DNA from: Actinobacteria bacterium 21-64-8
GTDB taxonomy: Bacteria; Pseudomonadota; Alphaproteobacteria; Sphingomonadales; Sphingomonadaceae
DNA: 33,110 nucleotides
Direction: 5' to 3'
Assembly: GCA_903970225.1 (NCBI GenBank)
Contig: CAJCHR010000475.1
Span: forward strand, 1 to 33,110
Positions 7,255-16,291 of the stretch are shown piece by piece. Made by a program: the position numbers and the translations under genes. Numbering within the stretch: position 1 is the stretch's first letter; every line of letters starts with the position of its first letter. The notes below the pieces were generated by a model. The model searched no databases. It was not told the origin of the DNA and saw nothing but the letters and a program-made list of their open reading frames with translations.

Positions 7255-9312
7255 ATGAGCTATCGGCTGGGTGTGGACGTGGGCGGAACCTTTACCGACC
7301 TGTTGCTGCTGCGCGAGGAAGACGGCGCCTTCTGGCGGCACAAGACGCCCTCGACCCCGCACGACAGCTCCGAAGGCATTCTCGCCGGGTTCGGCGTGAT
7401 CTGCGCCAAGGCCGGAATCGCCCCGGGCGATATCGACGTCCTGCTGCACGGAACCACGGTCGCCACCAATGCCATCCTCGAGGGTAAGGGCGCACGCGTC
7501 GGGCTGATCGTCACCGAGGGATACCGCCAGATCATGCAGATCGCGCGCAGCTTCGTGCCGGGCGGGCTGGCCGGATGGATCGTCTGGCCCAAGCCCGAGC
7601 CCCTCGCCGCGCTAGAGGATACGTTCGAGATCCAGGGCCGGATGAGCGCGCACGGCGAAGAGCTGCGTCCGATCGACGATGCGAACATCCGCGCCGCGCT
7701 CGAGGCGGTGAAGGCGCAAGGGGTCGAGGCGCTGACCGTCAGCCTGATGAACGCCTACCTCAACGGCAGCCACGAAACGCGCGTCGGCGAGCTTGCGGCC
7801 GAGATCCTGCCCGGCGTGCCGGTCTCGCTCAGCCACGAAGTCCTGCCCGAGATGCAGGAGTACGAGCGCACGCTGACCACCGTCGCCAACGCCGCGGTGC
7901 GCCCGGTCGTCGGCCGCTATGTGCGCAGCCTGCGCGCAAAGCTGCGCGAGACCGGGATGAATGGGCGGCTGGCGCTGCTGCGTTCGGACGGCGGCCTGAT
8001 GTCGTCCGAGGCTTCCGAAGAACATCCGGTGGCGCTGCTGATGTCGGGCCCGGCGGGCGGCGTAACCGGCGCGCTATGGGTCGGCCGGAACGCGGGCATC
8101 CGCAACATCCTGACGCTCGATGTCGGCGGCACATCGACCGACGTCGCGCTGATCGAGAACCTGGAGGCGCGCCGCGTGCGCACCACGGAGGTCGGCAGTC
8201 TCTCGGTTCGCGCCTCGGCGCTCGACGTGAAGACCGTGGGCGCCGGCGGCGGCTCGATCGCCTATGTGCCCGAACTCACCGGCGCGCTGCGTGTCGGACC
8301 GCGCTCGGCCGGCGCGGTGCCGGGCCCGGTGGCTTACGGCAAGGGCGGAACCGAGCCGACCGTCACCGATGCCAACGTGGTGCTCGGCTACCTGCCCGAG
8401 GCGCTTCTTGGCGGCACCTTCAATCTTGACCGCAGGAGCGCAGAAGCCGCGGTACAGACGATCGCCGACAAGCTCGGCATCGGTCTCTACCAAGCCGCGC
8501 GCGGCATCATCGACATCGTCAACGAGAACATGTTCGGCGCGCTGCGCATGATCTCGGTTCAGCAGGGCTACGATCCGCGCGACTTCGCGGTGATGGGCTT
8601 TGGCGGCGCCGGGCCGCTGCATGTCAACGCGGTTGCACGCCTGATGGGAAGCTGGCCGGCGATCAGCCCGGTCAGCCCCGGCGTGCTTTGCGCGCTCGGC
8701 GATGCGACGACGCAGATGCGCACCGAGATCGCCCGATCGTTCTCGCGCCACGCGGCGCAGACGTCCGCCGCGGAGCTGCGCCGCCAGCTCGAGGAGATGG
8801 CCGCGACGACGCGGGCCGAGCTCGAGAACGAGGGGATCGCGCCCGAAGAGATCACGGTCACGTTCGAAGTGGACGTGCGGTATTCGGGTCAGGCCTTCGA
8901 GGTGCCGATCGCAGTGACGCTCGAGCAGATCGACGGTGCGGGCGTCGACGGCCTCACCGCCCGCTTCGACGACGAGCACCGCCGCCTGTTCACCTTCAAC
9001 ATGGCGAGCCCGCACGAAATCGTGAACCTGCGCGCGGTCGCAGTCGGCCAGCCGCTCGACTTGCCGGCTGCCGCGTTGCCGCAGGGCGACGGCGACCCGT
9101 CGGCCGCCAAGCTGCGCGACCACGAACTGTGGATTGACGGCGAGCTTCGCCGCGCGGTCATCTACGACCGTGCCAAGCTGCGCGCGGGCGACCTGATCCC
9201 AGGTCCGGCCGTCATCATCGAGATGGATTCGACCACGCTGGTCGAAGCCGATTGCTCGGGTGTGGTCGATGCCGTCGGCAACATCCTGATCAACCCCACC
9301 AATCCGGCCTGA
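7255..9312 (+). CDS. hyuA: Hydantoinase/oxoprolinase family protein, subunit A (HyuA-like)
   Basis: A 685-residue ATP-binding subunit of the HyuA/5-oxoprolinase family. It has the N-terminal actin-like ATPase motif GVDVGGTFTD (6-15), GTTVATNAILEGKGA, the second phosphate motif LDVGGTSTDVAL, and SGPAGGVTGA. With HyuB it uses ATP to activate the carbonyl of a lactam, hydantoin or imide for hydrolysis, or to carboxylate a ketone in the acetone carboxylase branch. No third acetone-carboxylase-type subunit is present, which favours hydrolysis. It heads the long plus-strand series, 10 bp before hyuB, and is divergent from the leuC-like gene with operator site D between. The ATG has a weak ribosome site (acagg) just upstream. 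Confidence 0.92.
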   Translation: MSYRLGVDVGGTFTDLLLLREEDGAFWRHKTPSTPHDSSEGILAGFGVICAKAGIAPGDIDVLLHGTTVATNAILEGKGARVGLIVTEGYRQIMQIARSFVPGGLAGWIVWPKPEPLAALEDTFEIQGRMSAHGEELRPIDDANIRAALEAVKAQGVEALTVSLMNAYLNGSHETRVGELAAEILPGVPVSLSHEVLPEMQEYERTLTTVANAAVRPVVGRYVRSLRAKLRETGMNGRLALLRSDGGLMSSEASEEHPVALLMSGPAGGVTGALWVGRNAGIRNILTLDVGGTSTDVALIENLEARRVRTTEVGSLSVRASALDVKTVGAGGGSIAYVPELTGALRVGPRSAGAVPGPVAYGKGGTEPTVTDANVVLGYLPEALLGGTFNLDRRSAEAAVQTIADKLGIGLYQAARGIIDIVNENMFGALRMISVQQGYDPRDFAVMGFGGAGPLHVNAVARLMGSWPAISPVSPGVLCALGDATTQMRTEIARSFSRHAAQTSAAELRRQLEEMAATTRAELENEGIAPEEITVTFEVDVRYSGQAFEVPIAVTLEQIDGAGVDGLTARFDDEHRRLFTFNMASPHEIVNLRAVAVGQPLDLPAAALPQGDGDPSAAKLRDHELWIDGELRRAVIYDRAKLRAGDLIPGPAVIIEMDSTTLVEADCSGVVDAVGNILINPTNPA

Positions 9313-9322
9313 GGACAGCGCC

Positions 9323-11194
9323 ATGCCCGCAACGATCGTCCAGACCAACTCCGCGCCATTCCCGCACGCCGCCATCGATCCGGTCACGCTCGAGGTGATC
9401 GAGAACGCGCTCCGCAACGCGCGCATTGAAATGGACACGACGCTCGTGCGCACCGCGATGTCTCCCGGCATCCGCGAGCAGGGCGACGCCTTCCCGCTGA
9501 TCGCCGATCACAAAGGCCGGATGATCGTCGGCCAGTTCGGCTCCTACATCGGGCCATTCCTCGAAGGCTATGACGGTTCGGTCGAGGACGGCGACATGAT
9601 CATGCTGTCCGATCCCTATTCGGTCGGCGGTGCGATCAGCCACTGCAACGACTGGCTCGTGCTGCTGCCCGTGTTCAAGGACGGCCGGCTGATCGCCTAC
9701 ACCTCGATGTTCGGACATATGTCGGACATCGGCGGCAAGGTGCCCGGCTCGATGCCGATCGATGCGACGACGATCTTCCAGGAAGGCGTGCGCATCCCTC
9801 CGGTGAAGATCTTCCGCAACGGCATCGAGAACACCGACCTGCTGGACCTGATCATGCATCAGGTCCGCACGCCCGAGTGGTGCCGCGCCGACCTCAATGC
9901 GCTGATCGCCGCTTGCCGGGTCGCCGCGCGGCGCGTGATCGAGATCGCCGGGCGCTTCGGCGACGACGTGTTCGTCACCGCCACCGGAGAGCTGCTCGCG
10001 CGCAACCATCGCGCCATGAAGCACCTGATCGAGACTTCGGTCTCCGAGGAGAAGGTCAGCTTCCACGACTACATCTGCGACGACGGCGTCGGCTTCGGGC
10101 CCTACAAGCTCCAGTGCACCATGTGGCGCGAGGACGGGCGCGTGATCCTCGATTTCGAGGGTACCGATCCGCAGAGTCCCGCGTCGATCAACTTCTTCCT
10201 CAACGAGAACATGATGAAGATGTTCTTCGGCATCTACATGATCATGGTGTTCGATCCGCAGATCCTGTTCAACGACGGGTTCTATGACCTGATCGACGTG
10301 CGCATCCCCGAAGGCTCGCTGCTGAAGCCCAGGTTCCCGGCCGCGCTCTCGGGCCGCACGCATGCGCTGGGGCGGATCTTCGATCTGCTCGGCGCACTGC
10401 TCGGCCAGAAAACGCCTCAGTTCCTCAACGGGGCCGGGTTCTCCTCGAGCCCCCACCTGTTCTACGCGGGCACCGACCGCAAGGGCGAGTGGTTTCAGCT
10501 GTTCCAGATCGGCTTCGGCGGCATACCCGGCCGCCCGCTGGGCGACGGGCCCGACGGGCACTCGCTGTGGCCCGGGTTCACCAACGTCCCCAACGAGTTC
10601 CTCGAGCGGTACTTCCCGCTCGTGATCGAGCGCTACGAAACGGTCGCAGATTCGGGCGGCGCCGGGCTCCACCGCGGCGGCAACGGCATCAACACGACGT
10701 ACCGGTTCCTCGAGAAAGGGATGATCGCGATCCACGACGATCGCTGGTTCGTGCCGCCTTGGGGGGTGAACGGTGGCAAGCCGGGTGCCCGCGCGCGCAA
10801 GATCCTGGAAAAGCCGGATGGCACGCGGATCGATATCGCCAACAAGCTCGAGGAGTTCGAGGTCGAAGCGGACGACCAGCTTCACTTCATCACCTGGGGC
10901 GGCGGGGGCTGGGGTGACCCGTTGGAGCGGGCACCCGAACTCGTGCTCAAGGAAGTGCGACAGGGTCTCGTCACCGTCGCCGGCGCGCGTGCTTACGGTG
11001 TGGTCATCGATGCCAGGTCAGCGCTCGACGAAACCGCGACCGCGGCGCTTCGGGACGAGATGCGAGCCGAACCCTCGCGCGAGACGAACAAAGTATTCGA
11101 TTTCGGGCCCGACATGGACACCTTGCGCGCGCAGTGCGAGGCGCAGACCGGCCTCCCTGCCCCAACCGCACCACGATGGGCGCACATCGCCTGA
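9323..11194 (+). CDS. hyuB: Hydantoinase/oxoprolinase family protein, subunit B (HyuB-like)
   Basis: A 623-residue HyuB-family subunit, beginning with the typical IDPVTLEVIENALRNARIEMD and carrying SYIGPFLEGYDG, LSDPYSVGGAISHCND and GHMSDIGGKVPGS. The C-terminal part has the HyuB glycine-rich GGNGI and WGGGGWGDPLERAPELV, then about 90 residues continuing past that motif. It is the partner of HyuA for ATP-dependent opening of a cyclic amide. The 10-bp spacing and equal orientation indicate one transcript. An exact ACATATGT at 9715-9722 inside this gene encodes G-H-M-S and is probably coincidental. Confidence 0.92.
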   Translation: MPATIVQTNSAPFPHAAIDPVTLEVIENALRNARIEMDTTLVRTAMSPGIREQGDAFPLIADHKGRMIVGQFGSYIGPFLEGYDGSVEDGDMIMLSDPYSVGGAISHCNDWLVLLPVFKDGRLIAYTSMFGHMSDIGGKVPGSMPIDATTIFQEGVRIPPVKIFRNGIENTDLLDLIMHQVRTPEWCRADLNALIAACRVAARRVIEIAGRFGDDVFVTATGELLARNHRAMKHLIETSVSEEKVSFHDYICDDGVGFGPYKLQCTMWREDGRVILDFEGTDPQSPASINFFLNENMMKMFFGIYMIMVFDPQILFNDGFYDLIDVRIPEGSLLKPRFPAALSGRTHALGRIFDLLGALLGQKTPQFLNGAGFSSSPHLFYAGTDRKGEWFQLFQIGFGGIPGRPLGDGPDGHSLWPGFTNVPNEFLERYFPLVIERYETVADSGGAGLHRGGNGINTTYRFLEKGMIAIHDDRWFVPPWGVNGGKPGARARKILEKPDGTRIDIANKLEEFEVEADDQLHFITWGGGGWGDPLERAPELVLKEVRQGLVTVAGARAYGVVIDARSALDETATAALRDEMRAEPSRETNKVFDFGPDMDTLRAQCEAQTGLPAPTAPRWAHIA

Positions 11195-11226
11195 CGTCTC
11201 GACAGGCGGCCGACCGGGCTGCGTTT

Positions 11227-11238
11227 CACATACGTAAA
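11227..11238. promoter_or_regulatory. CACATACGTAAA, site E (putative operator)
   Basis: This differs from site D at one base over 12 (CACATAYGTAAA). It lies in the 117-bp gap between hyuB and the LLM monooxygenase, about 75 bp before the latter's start, so that gene may have an internal regulated promoter. Confidence 0.45.
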
Positions 11239-11311
11239 GGTGTGCGTTGATATCGCGGACACTCCTGCGAGGCGCAGCCATAAGTCTAATTGACGTACAC
11301 CGGAGACGACC

Positions 11312-12460
11312 ATGAAGTTCGGCATTTGCCTGACCCCGCACTGGAGCGGAAAGACCTCGCAGGCCGAAGTCTACGACCAGATGATCTCCCGCATGGTGCT
11401 GGCCGATGAGCTGGGCTTCTACTCGGCGTGGACCACTGAGCATCACTTCGCCAACGATCCCGAATACCTGCCGTTCGGCTGGGAGGGCGGGCGGTTTCGC
11501 GCCTATGATCTGGCGCCCGATCCGCTGACGCTGCTGACCTACGGCGCGGCGCGCACCAAGAACCTGCGCCTGGGCACGGGCGTGTTGCTCGTCAATTACG
11601 AGAACCCGATGCGGCTGGCGGAGAAGGCCGCGATGCTCGACGTGATGAGCGGTGGCCGCCTCGAGTTGGGCCTCGGCCGCGGTGCGCAGGCTCCGCATTC
11701 GGATGTCTACGGGGTTCCCGCCGGCGAGCAAGCCGGGCAGGAGCGTTACCGCGAAGCGCTCGAGATCATCATGCTCGCCTGGTCGGGCAAGCGCTTCGCG
11801 TATCGCGGCAAGCACTTCAACTTCGGCGAGCTCGAAGTGGTGCCGACGCCGCTCCAGCGCCCGATCGTGCCGCTCTATACGTCCACCGGCAACATCGACA
11901 ACTTCCTGGAAGCCGCGCGCATCGGGCTGTCGCACGTTTCGACCACCGGTGCCTGGGGCCCGGCGGGCATTGCCCAGTACAACGAGAAGCAGGAAAAGTT
12001 CGCCGCCGCCGCGCGCGAGGCCGGGCGCGATCCCGATGCCCTGCTCTATCCGGTCCACCTGTTCATGTACGTGGCGCAGAGCGACCAGGAGGCGGAGGAA
12101 CGCGCCGAAGAGCACATGCTCAACTTCACCGCGCACGTGGAAGCGCACTACCAGCGCCAGCGACACGGCGGCTTCCTGCTGGGTTCGGGTGCGCTGACCG
12201 GACTCGACGCGACACTCGACGAGGTCAAGGCCATGAACCGCAAGGCCTCGGTCACCAACCTCATCGGCAGTCCGAAGACCGTCACCGAGAAGCTCGAGGC
12301 GTTCCTCGCGCAAGTCCCTTCGGTCAACTACATCCATGGTATCACTGATGCCGGAACGCCGCCACCGGCGTTCGTCGCGAAGTCGATGGAACTGTTCGCC
12401 ACGCAGGTTGCGCCCAGGTTCGCCGGCTTCCGCGACACCGCGGTGTCCGAGGCGGCGTGA
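11312..12460 (+). CDS. LLM-class flavin-dependent monooxygenase (first paralogue)
   Basis: A 382-residue bacterial-luciferase-like TIM-barrel protein. It starts MKFGICLTPHW and contains TEHHFANDPEYLPF, LRLGTGVLLVNYENPMRLAEKAAMLDVMSGGRLELGLGRG and PLYTSTG, all typical of group C two-component monooxygenases that use reduced FMN and O2. The role would be oxygenation (ring opening, N-dealkylation or Baeyer-Villiger type) of the cluster's substrate. It closely resembles the protein at 20100 and heads a sub-block preceded by operator site E. No flavin reductase gene is visible nearby, so reduced flavin must come from elsewhere. The ATG has a good ribosome site (cggaga). Confidence 0.88.
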   Translation: MKFGICLTPHWSGKTSQAEVYDQMISRMVLADELGFYSAWTTEHHFANDPEYLPFGWEGGRFRAYDLAPDPLTLLTYGAARTKNLRLGTGVLLVNYENPMRLAEKAAMLDVMSGGRLELGLGRGAQAPHSDVYGVPAGEQAGQERYREALEIIMLAWSGKRFAYRGKHFNFGELEVVPTPLQRPIVPLYTSTGNIDNFLEAARIGLSHVSTTGAWGPAGIAQYNEKQEKFAAAAREAGRDPDALLYPVHLFMYVAQSDQEAEERAEEHMLNFTAHVEAHYQRQRHGGFLLGSGALTGLDATLDEVKAMNRKASVTNLIGSPKTVTEKLEAFLAQVPSVNYIHGITDAGTPPPAFVAKSMELFATQVAPRFAGFRDTAVSEAA

Positions 12461-12676
12461 AGCGGCGCGTCCGATCTTTACCCGCTAGGCGGACGCAAAG
12501 GCACGGCGAAGCGCATGAATGTGGCAAGCTACCCGGCAGGCGGGCAGCATTGCGATCGCAGATGACGGGCCGCGCATTGGCTGCGACCATCGCGATAGCC
12601 ACCCGCAGCATGGCCCAAGGACCCGGATGCCCGTGAGACGTCGCCACGCCGAACGCTACATGATGGTTCGCGGACG
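12461..12676. other. 216-bp gap in the plus-strand series, with a weak hairpin
   Basis: No gene is seen here. GCGTCCG (12467-12473) and CGGACGC (12490-12496) could form a 7-bp stem with a 16-nt loop just after the LLM stop, without a T-run. The gap is large enough for an internal promoter before the COG0523 gene, but no copy of the ACATATGT motif is present. Confidence 0.35.
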
Positions 12677-13675
12677 GTGATCGCGCCGCGCAAGATGCCC
12701 GTGCGGCTCGTGACCGGCTTTCTCGGCGCGGGGAAGACGACGCTGGTTAACCGGGTGCTGCGCGATGCCTCGGTCCGCTACGCGGTGATCGTCAACGAGT
12801 TCGGCGAGATCGGCATCGACGGCGGATTGATCGCCGAGGAGGGCGCGGACACGCTGGAACTCTCCAACGGCTGCGTGTGCTGCTCGCTGAAGGGCGACCT
12901 GGTCGAGGCGCTCGAGCGTTTCGCCGATACCGACCGCTTCGACGAGATCCTGATCGAGACCACCGGGATCGCGGCGCCGCTCCCGCTCGCGCGCGACTTC
13001 GCGTCGGATCATGCGCTGATCAACGCGTTCCGGCTCGACGGCATCGTCACCGTGATCGACGCGCGCACGCTGTTCGCGCGGATCGAGGATACGCCCGAAA
13101 CGCTCGAGCAGATCCTCGTCGCCGATCACTTCGTGCTCAACCGCATCGAGCAGGCGCCGGTGCCCCTAGCCGAGATCAAGGCCCGGCTTGCCCGGCTCAA
13201 TCCGTTCGCGGACTTCTACAACGGGCTCGGGGAAGCGGCCGCGGCCCTGTTCGGCGCGGATCACGCGGCGCTGGCGCCCGAGCGGCTCGAACGCTTCGCT
13301 GGCGAACCGGCTGTGCACGACCACGAGCACGGCCACCACGATGGCCACCAACATGACCACGGGCACGCCGGCGCCGAGCCCTGGACCAGCGCATCGCTGA
13401 CTCTCGACCGTCCACTCGATGCGATGGCGCTGACACACTGGCTCGACGCCGCCTTGGCCGATCACGCCAACCCGATCCTGCGCGCAAAGGGCGTGTTCGC
13501 GATCGCCGGCGAGGACCGCCGGATCGTCATGCAGAGCGTCGGCGGCGCGCTGCACGGGGAACCGGGACGACCGTGGCAGCCCGGTGAAGCACGGATCAGC
13601 AAGGTGGTTCTGATCGGGCGGCGGCTCAACGCAGCCGCGCTCAAGGCCGGGTTCGAGGCAGCCACGGCGGCATAG
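12677..13675 (+). CDS. COG0523 (CobW/YjiA/Nha3-type) G3E GTPase metallochaperone
   Basis: A 332-residue G3E-family GTPase. The P-loop GFLGAGKT is at 14-21, the metal-binding GCVCC at about 65-69, and a His-rich loop (alternating H with D, E and G, about 213-231) precedes the C-terminal CobW domain (IRAKGVF-like LRAKGVFAI). The usual NKxD guanine motif appears as NRIE. Members load zinc, cobalt or iron into client enzymes or help under metal limitation. The next gene, 28 bp on, is a metal-dependent cyclase-type hydrolase, the likely client. A GTG at 12677 gives full length; an ATG at 12695 is possible but neither has a strong ribosome site. Confidence 0.88.
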   Translation: MIAPRKMPVRLVTGFLGAGKTTLVNRVLRDASVRYAVIVNEFGEIGIDGGLIAEEGADTLELSNGCVCCSLKGDLVEALERFADTDRFDEILIETTGIAAPLPLARDFASDHALINAFRLDGIVTVIDARTLFARIEDTPETLEQILVADHFVLNRIEQAPVPLAEIKARLARLNPFADFYNGLGEAAAALFGADHAALAPERLERFAGEPAVHDHEHGHHDGHQHDHGHAGAEPWTSASLTLDRPLDAMALTHWLDAALADHANPILRAKGVFAIAGEDRRIVMQSVGGALHGEPGRPWQPGEARISKVVLIGRRLNAAALKAGFEAATAA

Positions 13676-13703
13676 GCATTTCAATCCAGACGGGACAATA
13701 TCG

Positions 13704-14633
13704 ATGACGATTCGAACAGCCGACAATATCACGATGACGCAGGCCGAGTTCCATGCGCTCACCGAGAAGCTCAGCAACTGGGGCAAGTGGGGCGCCGACG
13801 ACAAGCTCGGCACGCTCAATTATCTGACCGACGAGCGGCGCGCCGCGGCGGGCAAGCTGGTCACCGACGGCACCGTCGTCAGCTGCGCGAACGACATCAC
13901 CAGCGACGCGCGCATCGACACACCGCAGCCGCCGCTCCACATTCCGTTCTGGAACCGGATGAAGGATTTCGGCGTCGCGGGCGAGTCGCTGACGATCCAG
14001 CCGCACGGCTGGTTCACCACCCACCTCGATTCGCTGAGCCACCTCAACTACCAGGGCAAGACCTACAACGGTCACGACGTCGATCCCTATGCGACGGGCG
14101 ACCAGACCATCAACTCGATCATGGCCGGCAAGGACGGCATCGTCGGTCGCGGCGTGCTGATCGATCTTCCCGCGCTGAACGAGAAGGACTGGCTCGATCC
14201 CGGCGAGGCGGCGACGATGGACGACATCGAAAAGGCGCTCGCCGCGCAGAACACCGAGATCCTGCCGGGCGATATCCTGTACTTCTACACCGGCCGCTGG
14301 GCGCGTGAGGCCGCTTTGGGCGTGATCCCGGCTTCGGCAGGCTTGGCCGGCGTCAGCATCCACTGCGCCGAATGGGTCCACGAGAACCAGATCTCGTCGA
14401 TGGTGTGCGATGCCGGCATGGACCCGCAGCCGCCCGAAGTGGAGGCGATCCGTATCCCCTGGCACATCATCACGCTCGTCTCGATGGGGATGATGATCAC
14501 CGACAACGCCAACATGGAGCAGCTGGCCGCGACCTGCCGCGCCAAGGGCCGCTACGAGTTCATGACCGCTCTCGCACCGCTGCGGCTGCCCAAGGCGAAC
14601 TCGTCGCCGATCAATCCGCTCGCGATATTCTGA
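13704..14633 (+). CDS. Cyclase family (kynurenine formamidase/isatin hydrolase-like) metal-dependent hydrolase
   Basis: A 309-residue protein of the cyclase superfamily. The metal site is HGWFTTHLDSLSH (101-113), giving His101, His107 and Asp109 with a further His113, matching the family's HxGTHxDxxxH. Further on come GRGVLIDLP and LPGDILYFYTGRW, as in relatives that hydrolyse amides or cyclic imides and lactams using Mn or Zn. Relatives include kynurenine formamidase and isatin hydrolase. It follows a COG0523 metallochaperone by 28 bp and precedes an NtaA-type monooxygenase by 9 bp, so all three are likely co-expressed. A role opening or trimming an oxidised N-heterocycle is inferred. Confidence 0.85.
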   Translation: MTIRTADNITMTQAEFHALTEKLSNWGKWGADDKLGTLNYLTDERRAAAGKLVTDGTVVSCANDITSDARIDTPQPPLHIPFWNRMKDFGVAGESLTIQPHGWFTTHLDSLSHLNYQGKTYNGHDVDPYATGDQTINSIMAGKDGIVGRGVLIDLPALNEKDWLDPGEAATMDDIEKALAAQNTEILPGDILYFYTGRWAREAALGVIPASAGLAGVSIHCAEWVHENQISSMVCDAGMDPQPPEVEAIRIPWHIITLVSMGMMITDNANMEQLAATCRAKGRYEFMTALAPLRLPKANSSPINPLAIF

Positions 14634-14642
14634 GCTGAGGCG

Positions 14643-15977
14643 GTGGGTCTTTCACGCACCATGGCCATGGCCGCGGACATCTCCTTTGCGCATTCGTCCT
14701 ATGCGTGGCGGGTGCCGGGTGCGTGGAAGGGCTACGACTACTACGGCGCGGACCTTTATGAAGACCTCGCGAGGATCGCCTCGCGAGGTGTCATGGACAT
14801 GCTGTTCTTCGGTGACGCCGCAGAGACGCCGGAAGCCTACGGCGGCTCGCATCACGCGGCGGTCGCTGCCGGCATGCAGTGGCCCAAGCATGACGTGATG
14901 CCGTTCATCCCGATGATGGCCAAAGCGGCGCCGGGCATCAGCTTCGGGCTCACCATGTCGACGACCTATCACCACCCGTTCTACGTGGCGCGGCTCTACA
15001 ACGCACTCGACCACGTGACCGGCGGCAGGATCGCGTGGAACGCGGTGACCTCGGCCTACAAGAACGAGGCCGCGAACTGGGGCTTCTCGCCGATGATGGC
15101 CCACGCCGATCGCTATGAGCGCGCGCATGAGCATCTGACCGTGGTCAAGAAGCTGTGGGACAGCGTCGAGCGCGACGCGATCATCATGGATCACGAGACC
15201 GGCATCTTCGCCGATGCCGACAAGGTCCACCGCATCGACCACGCGGGCAAGTACTTCACGCTGCCCGGCCCGCTGCCGGTCATGCCCTCGCCCCAGCATC
15301 ACCCGGTGGTCCTGCAGGCCGGACAGTCGCCGCCGGGCATGGATCTGTGCGCGACGCACGCCGACCTGCAGTTTGCCGTTCGCAACACCATCGAGGGGAT
15401 GCGCGAGCATCGCCAGGCGCTCGACCACCTGCTCGTCGGCAAGGGGCGCGATCCGCGCGACGTCGGCATTCTTTGGGCACTGCGCGTGTGCCCGAACGAG
15501 AGCGCCAGCGAGGCGGCGGAAAAGGACGAGGCGTGGCGCGCCAGCCTGCCCCCCGGGACCGGCCTAATGCTGTTCTCTTCGGTCTATGGCGTCGATCTCT
15601 CAAAGGTCGATCCCGGCATGTCGGTCAGCGAGGCGATCGAATCGGTGCGCGATCAGGTTACCCACACCGGCGTGTTCAACGAACTCGTCAAGAACGCCGC
15701 CCCCGGCCAGACGCTCGACGCCTTTGGGCTCGGTGCGCTGACCGACGAAGTCTGCATTGCCGGCACGCCCAGCCAGATCGCCGACCAGCTCGAGGAGATC
15801 CATGAGGCGACCGGACAGTGCGGCGGGATCATCATCTCCGCGCGCGGCCGTCCGGTCCCGGGCTTCCTGCGTGACTTCGTCGAGCATGCCGTGCCCGAGA
15901 TGCAGCGGCGCGGGCTCACCAAGAAGCGATACGCGGGGCCGACGCTGCGCCACAACCTGGGATTGACCAAATCATGA
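14643..15977 (+). CDS. NtaA/SnaA/DszA-type FMN-dependent monooxygenase (LLM class)
   Basis: A 444-residue luciferase-like monooxygenase of the NtaA/DszA/SnaA subfamily, longer than the other two LLM proteins here. Marks include WRVPGAWKGYDYYGADLYEDLARIA-type N-terminus, the segment FFGDAAETPE, GLTMSTTYHHPFYVARLYNALDH, GRIAWNAVTS and VVLQAGQSPPG. These enzymes use FMNH2 from a separate reductase to attack sulfones, aminopolycarboxylates or heterocycles. A GTG at 14643 gives the longest form; ATGs at 14661 and 14667 are alternatives and may be the true start. It lies 9 bp after the cyclase and its stop overlaps the next gene (ATGA). Confidence 0.9.
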   Translation: MGLSRTMAMAADISFAHSSYAWRVPGAWKGYDYYGADLYEDLARIASRGVMDMLFFGDAAETPEAYGGSHHAAVAAGMQWPKHDVMPFIPMMAKAAPGISFGLTMSTTYHHPFYVARLYNALDHVTGGRIAWNAVTSAYKNEAANWGFSPMMAHADRYERAHEHLTVVKKLWDSVERDAIIMDHETGIFADADKVHRIDHAGKYFTLPGPLPVMPSPQHHPVVLQAGQSPPGMDLCATHADLQFAVRNTIEGMREHRQALDHLLVGKGRDPRDVGILWALRVCPNESASEAAEKDEAWRASLPPGTGLMLFSSVYGVDLSKVDPGMSVSEAIESVRDQVTHTGVFNELVKNAAPGQTLDAFGLGALTDEVCIAGTPSQIADQLEEIHEATGQCGGIIISARGRPVPGFLRDFVEHAVPEMQRRGLTKKRYAGPTLRHNLGLTKS

Positions 15978-16267
15978 GCCTCGTCCGCATCTACCAGCTC
16001 ACCGCCGCGGCGGGCCAGCGAGAGACGCTGCAAGCCGCCCTCGCCGACCTCGGCGCGGCGCTGGCCACCGTGCCCGGATCGAGCGGATCCGAGACGCTGG
16101 AAGCGACAGACAGCCCGGGCACTTTCGCGTTCATCGAACGCTGGGCGAGCGACGAGGATCACGCCAACTCGGGGGCCGCGCTGCCCAAGGCGTTGTTCGG
16201 CGCGATCATGCAGTCGATCGAGGGCAAGCCCGGACTTGTTGCCTATCGGCCTCTCGGCGCGAACTGA
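15974..16267 (+). CDS. ABM-domain (antibiotic biosynthesis monooxygenase-like) small protein
   Basis: A 97-residue ferredoxin-like alpha+beta protein of the ABM/YgiN dimeric barrel type: it opens with MSLVRIYQLTAAAGQ, then helices, and the typical FAFIERWASDEDHANS. Members act as cofactor-free monooxygenases on quinols or anthrones, or merely as small binding proteins. It overlaps the NtaA-type gene by four bases (ATGA), so the two are translationally coupled and may act on consecutive or the same intermediates. Catalytic residues cannot be assigned with confidence. Confidence 0.78.
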   Translation: MSLVRIYQLTAAAGQRETLQAALADLGAALATVPGSSGSETLEATDSPGTFAFIERWASDEDHANSGAALPKALFGAIMQSIEGKPGLVAYRPLGAN

Positions 16268-16291
16268 ACCCCGCCGGACAAGGATAGCCCA

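Noticed and set aside
9715-9722. Exact ACATATGT inside hyuB as a further operator
   Set aside because: It encodes part of a conserved G-H-M-S-D-I-G segment and lies 390 bp into the gene; coding constraint explains it better.
8074-10885. Long antisense open frames opposite hyuA and hyuB
   Set aside because: They are Arg/Asp/Val-rich mirror frames of high-GC genes with no domain signature; the plus-strand proteins are clear family members.
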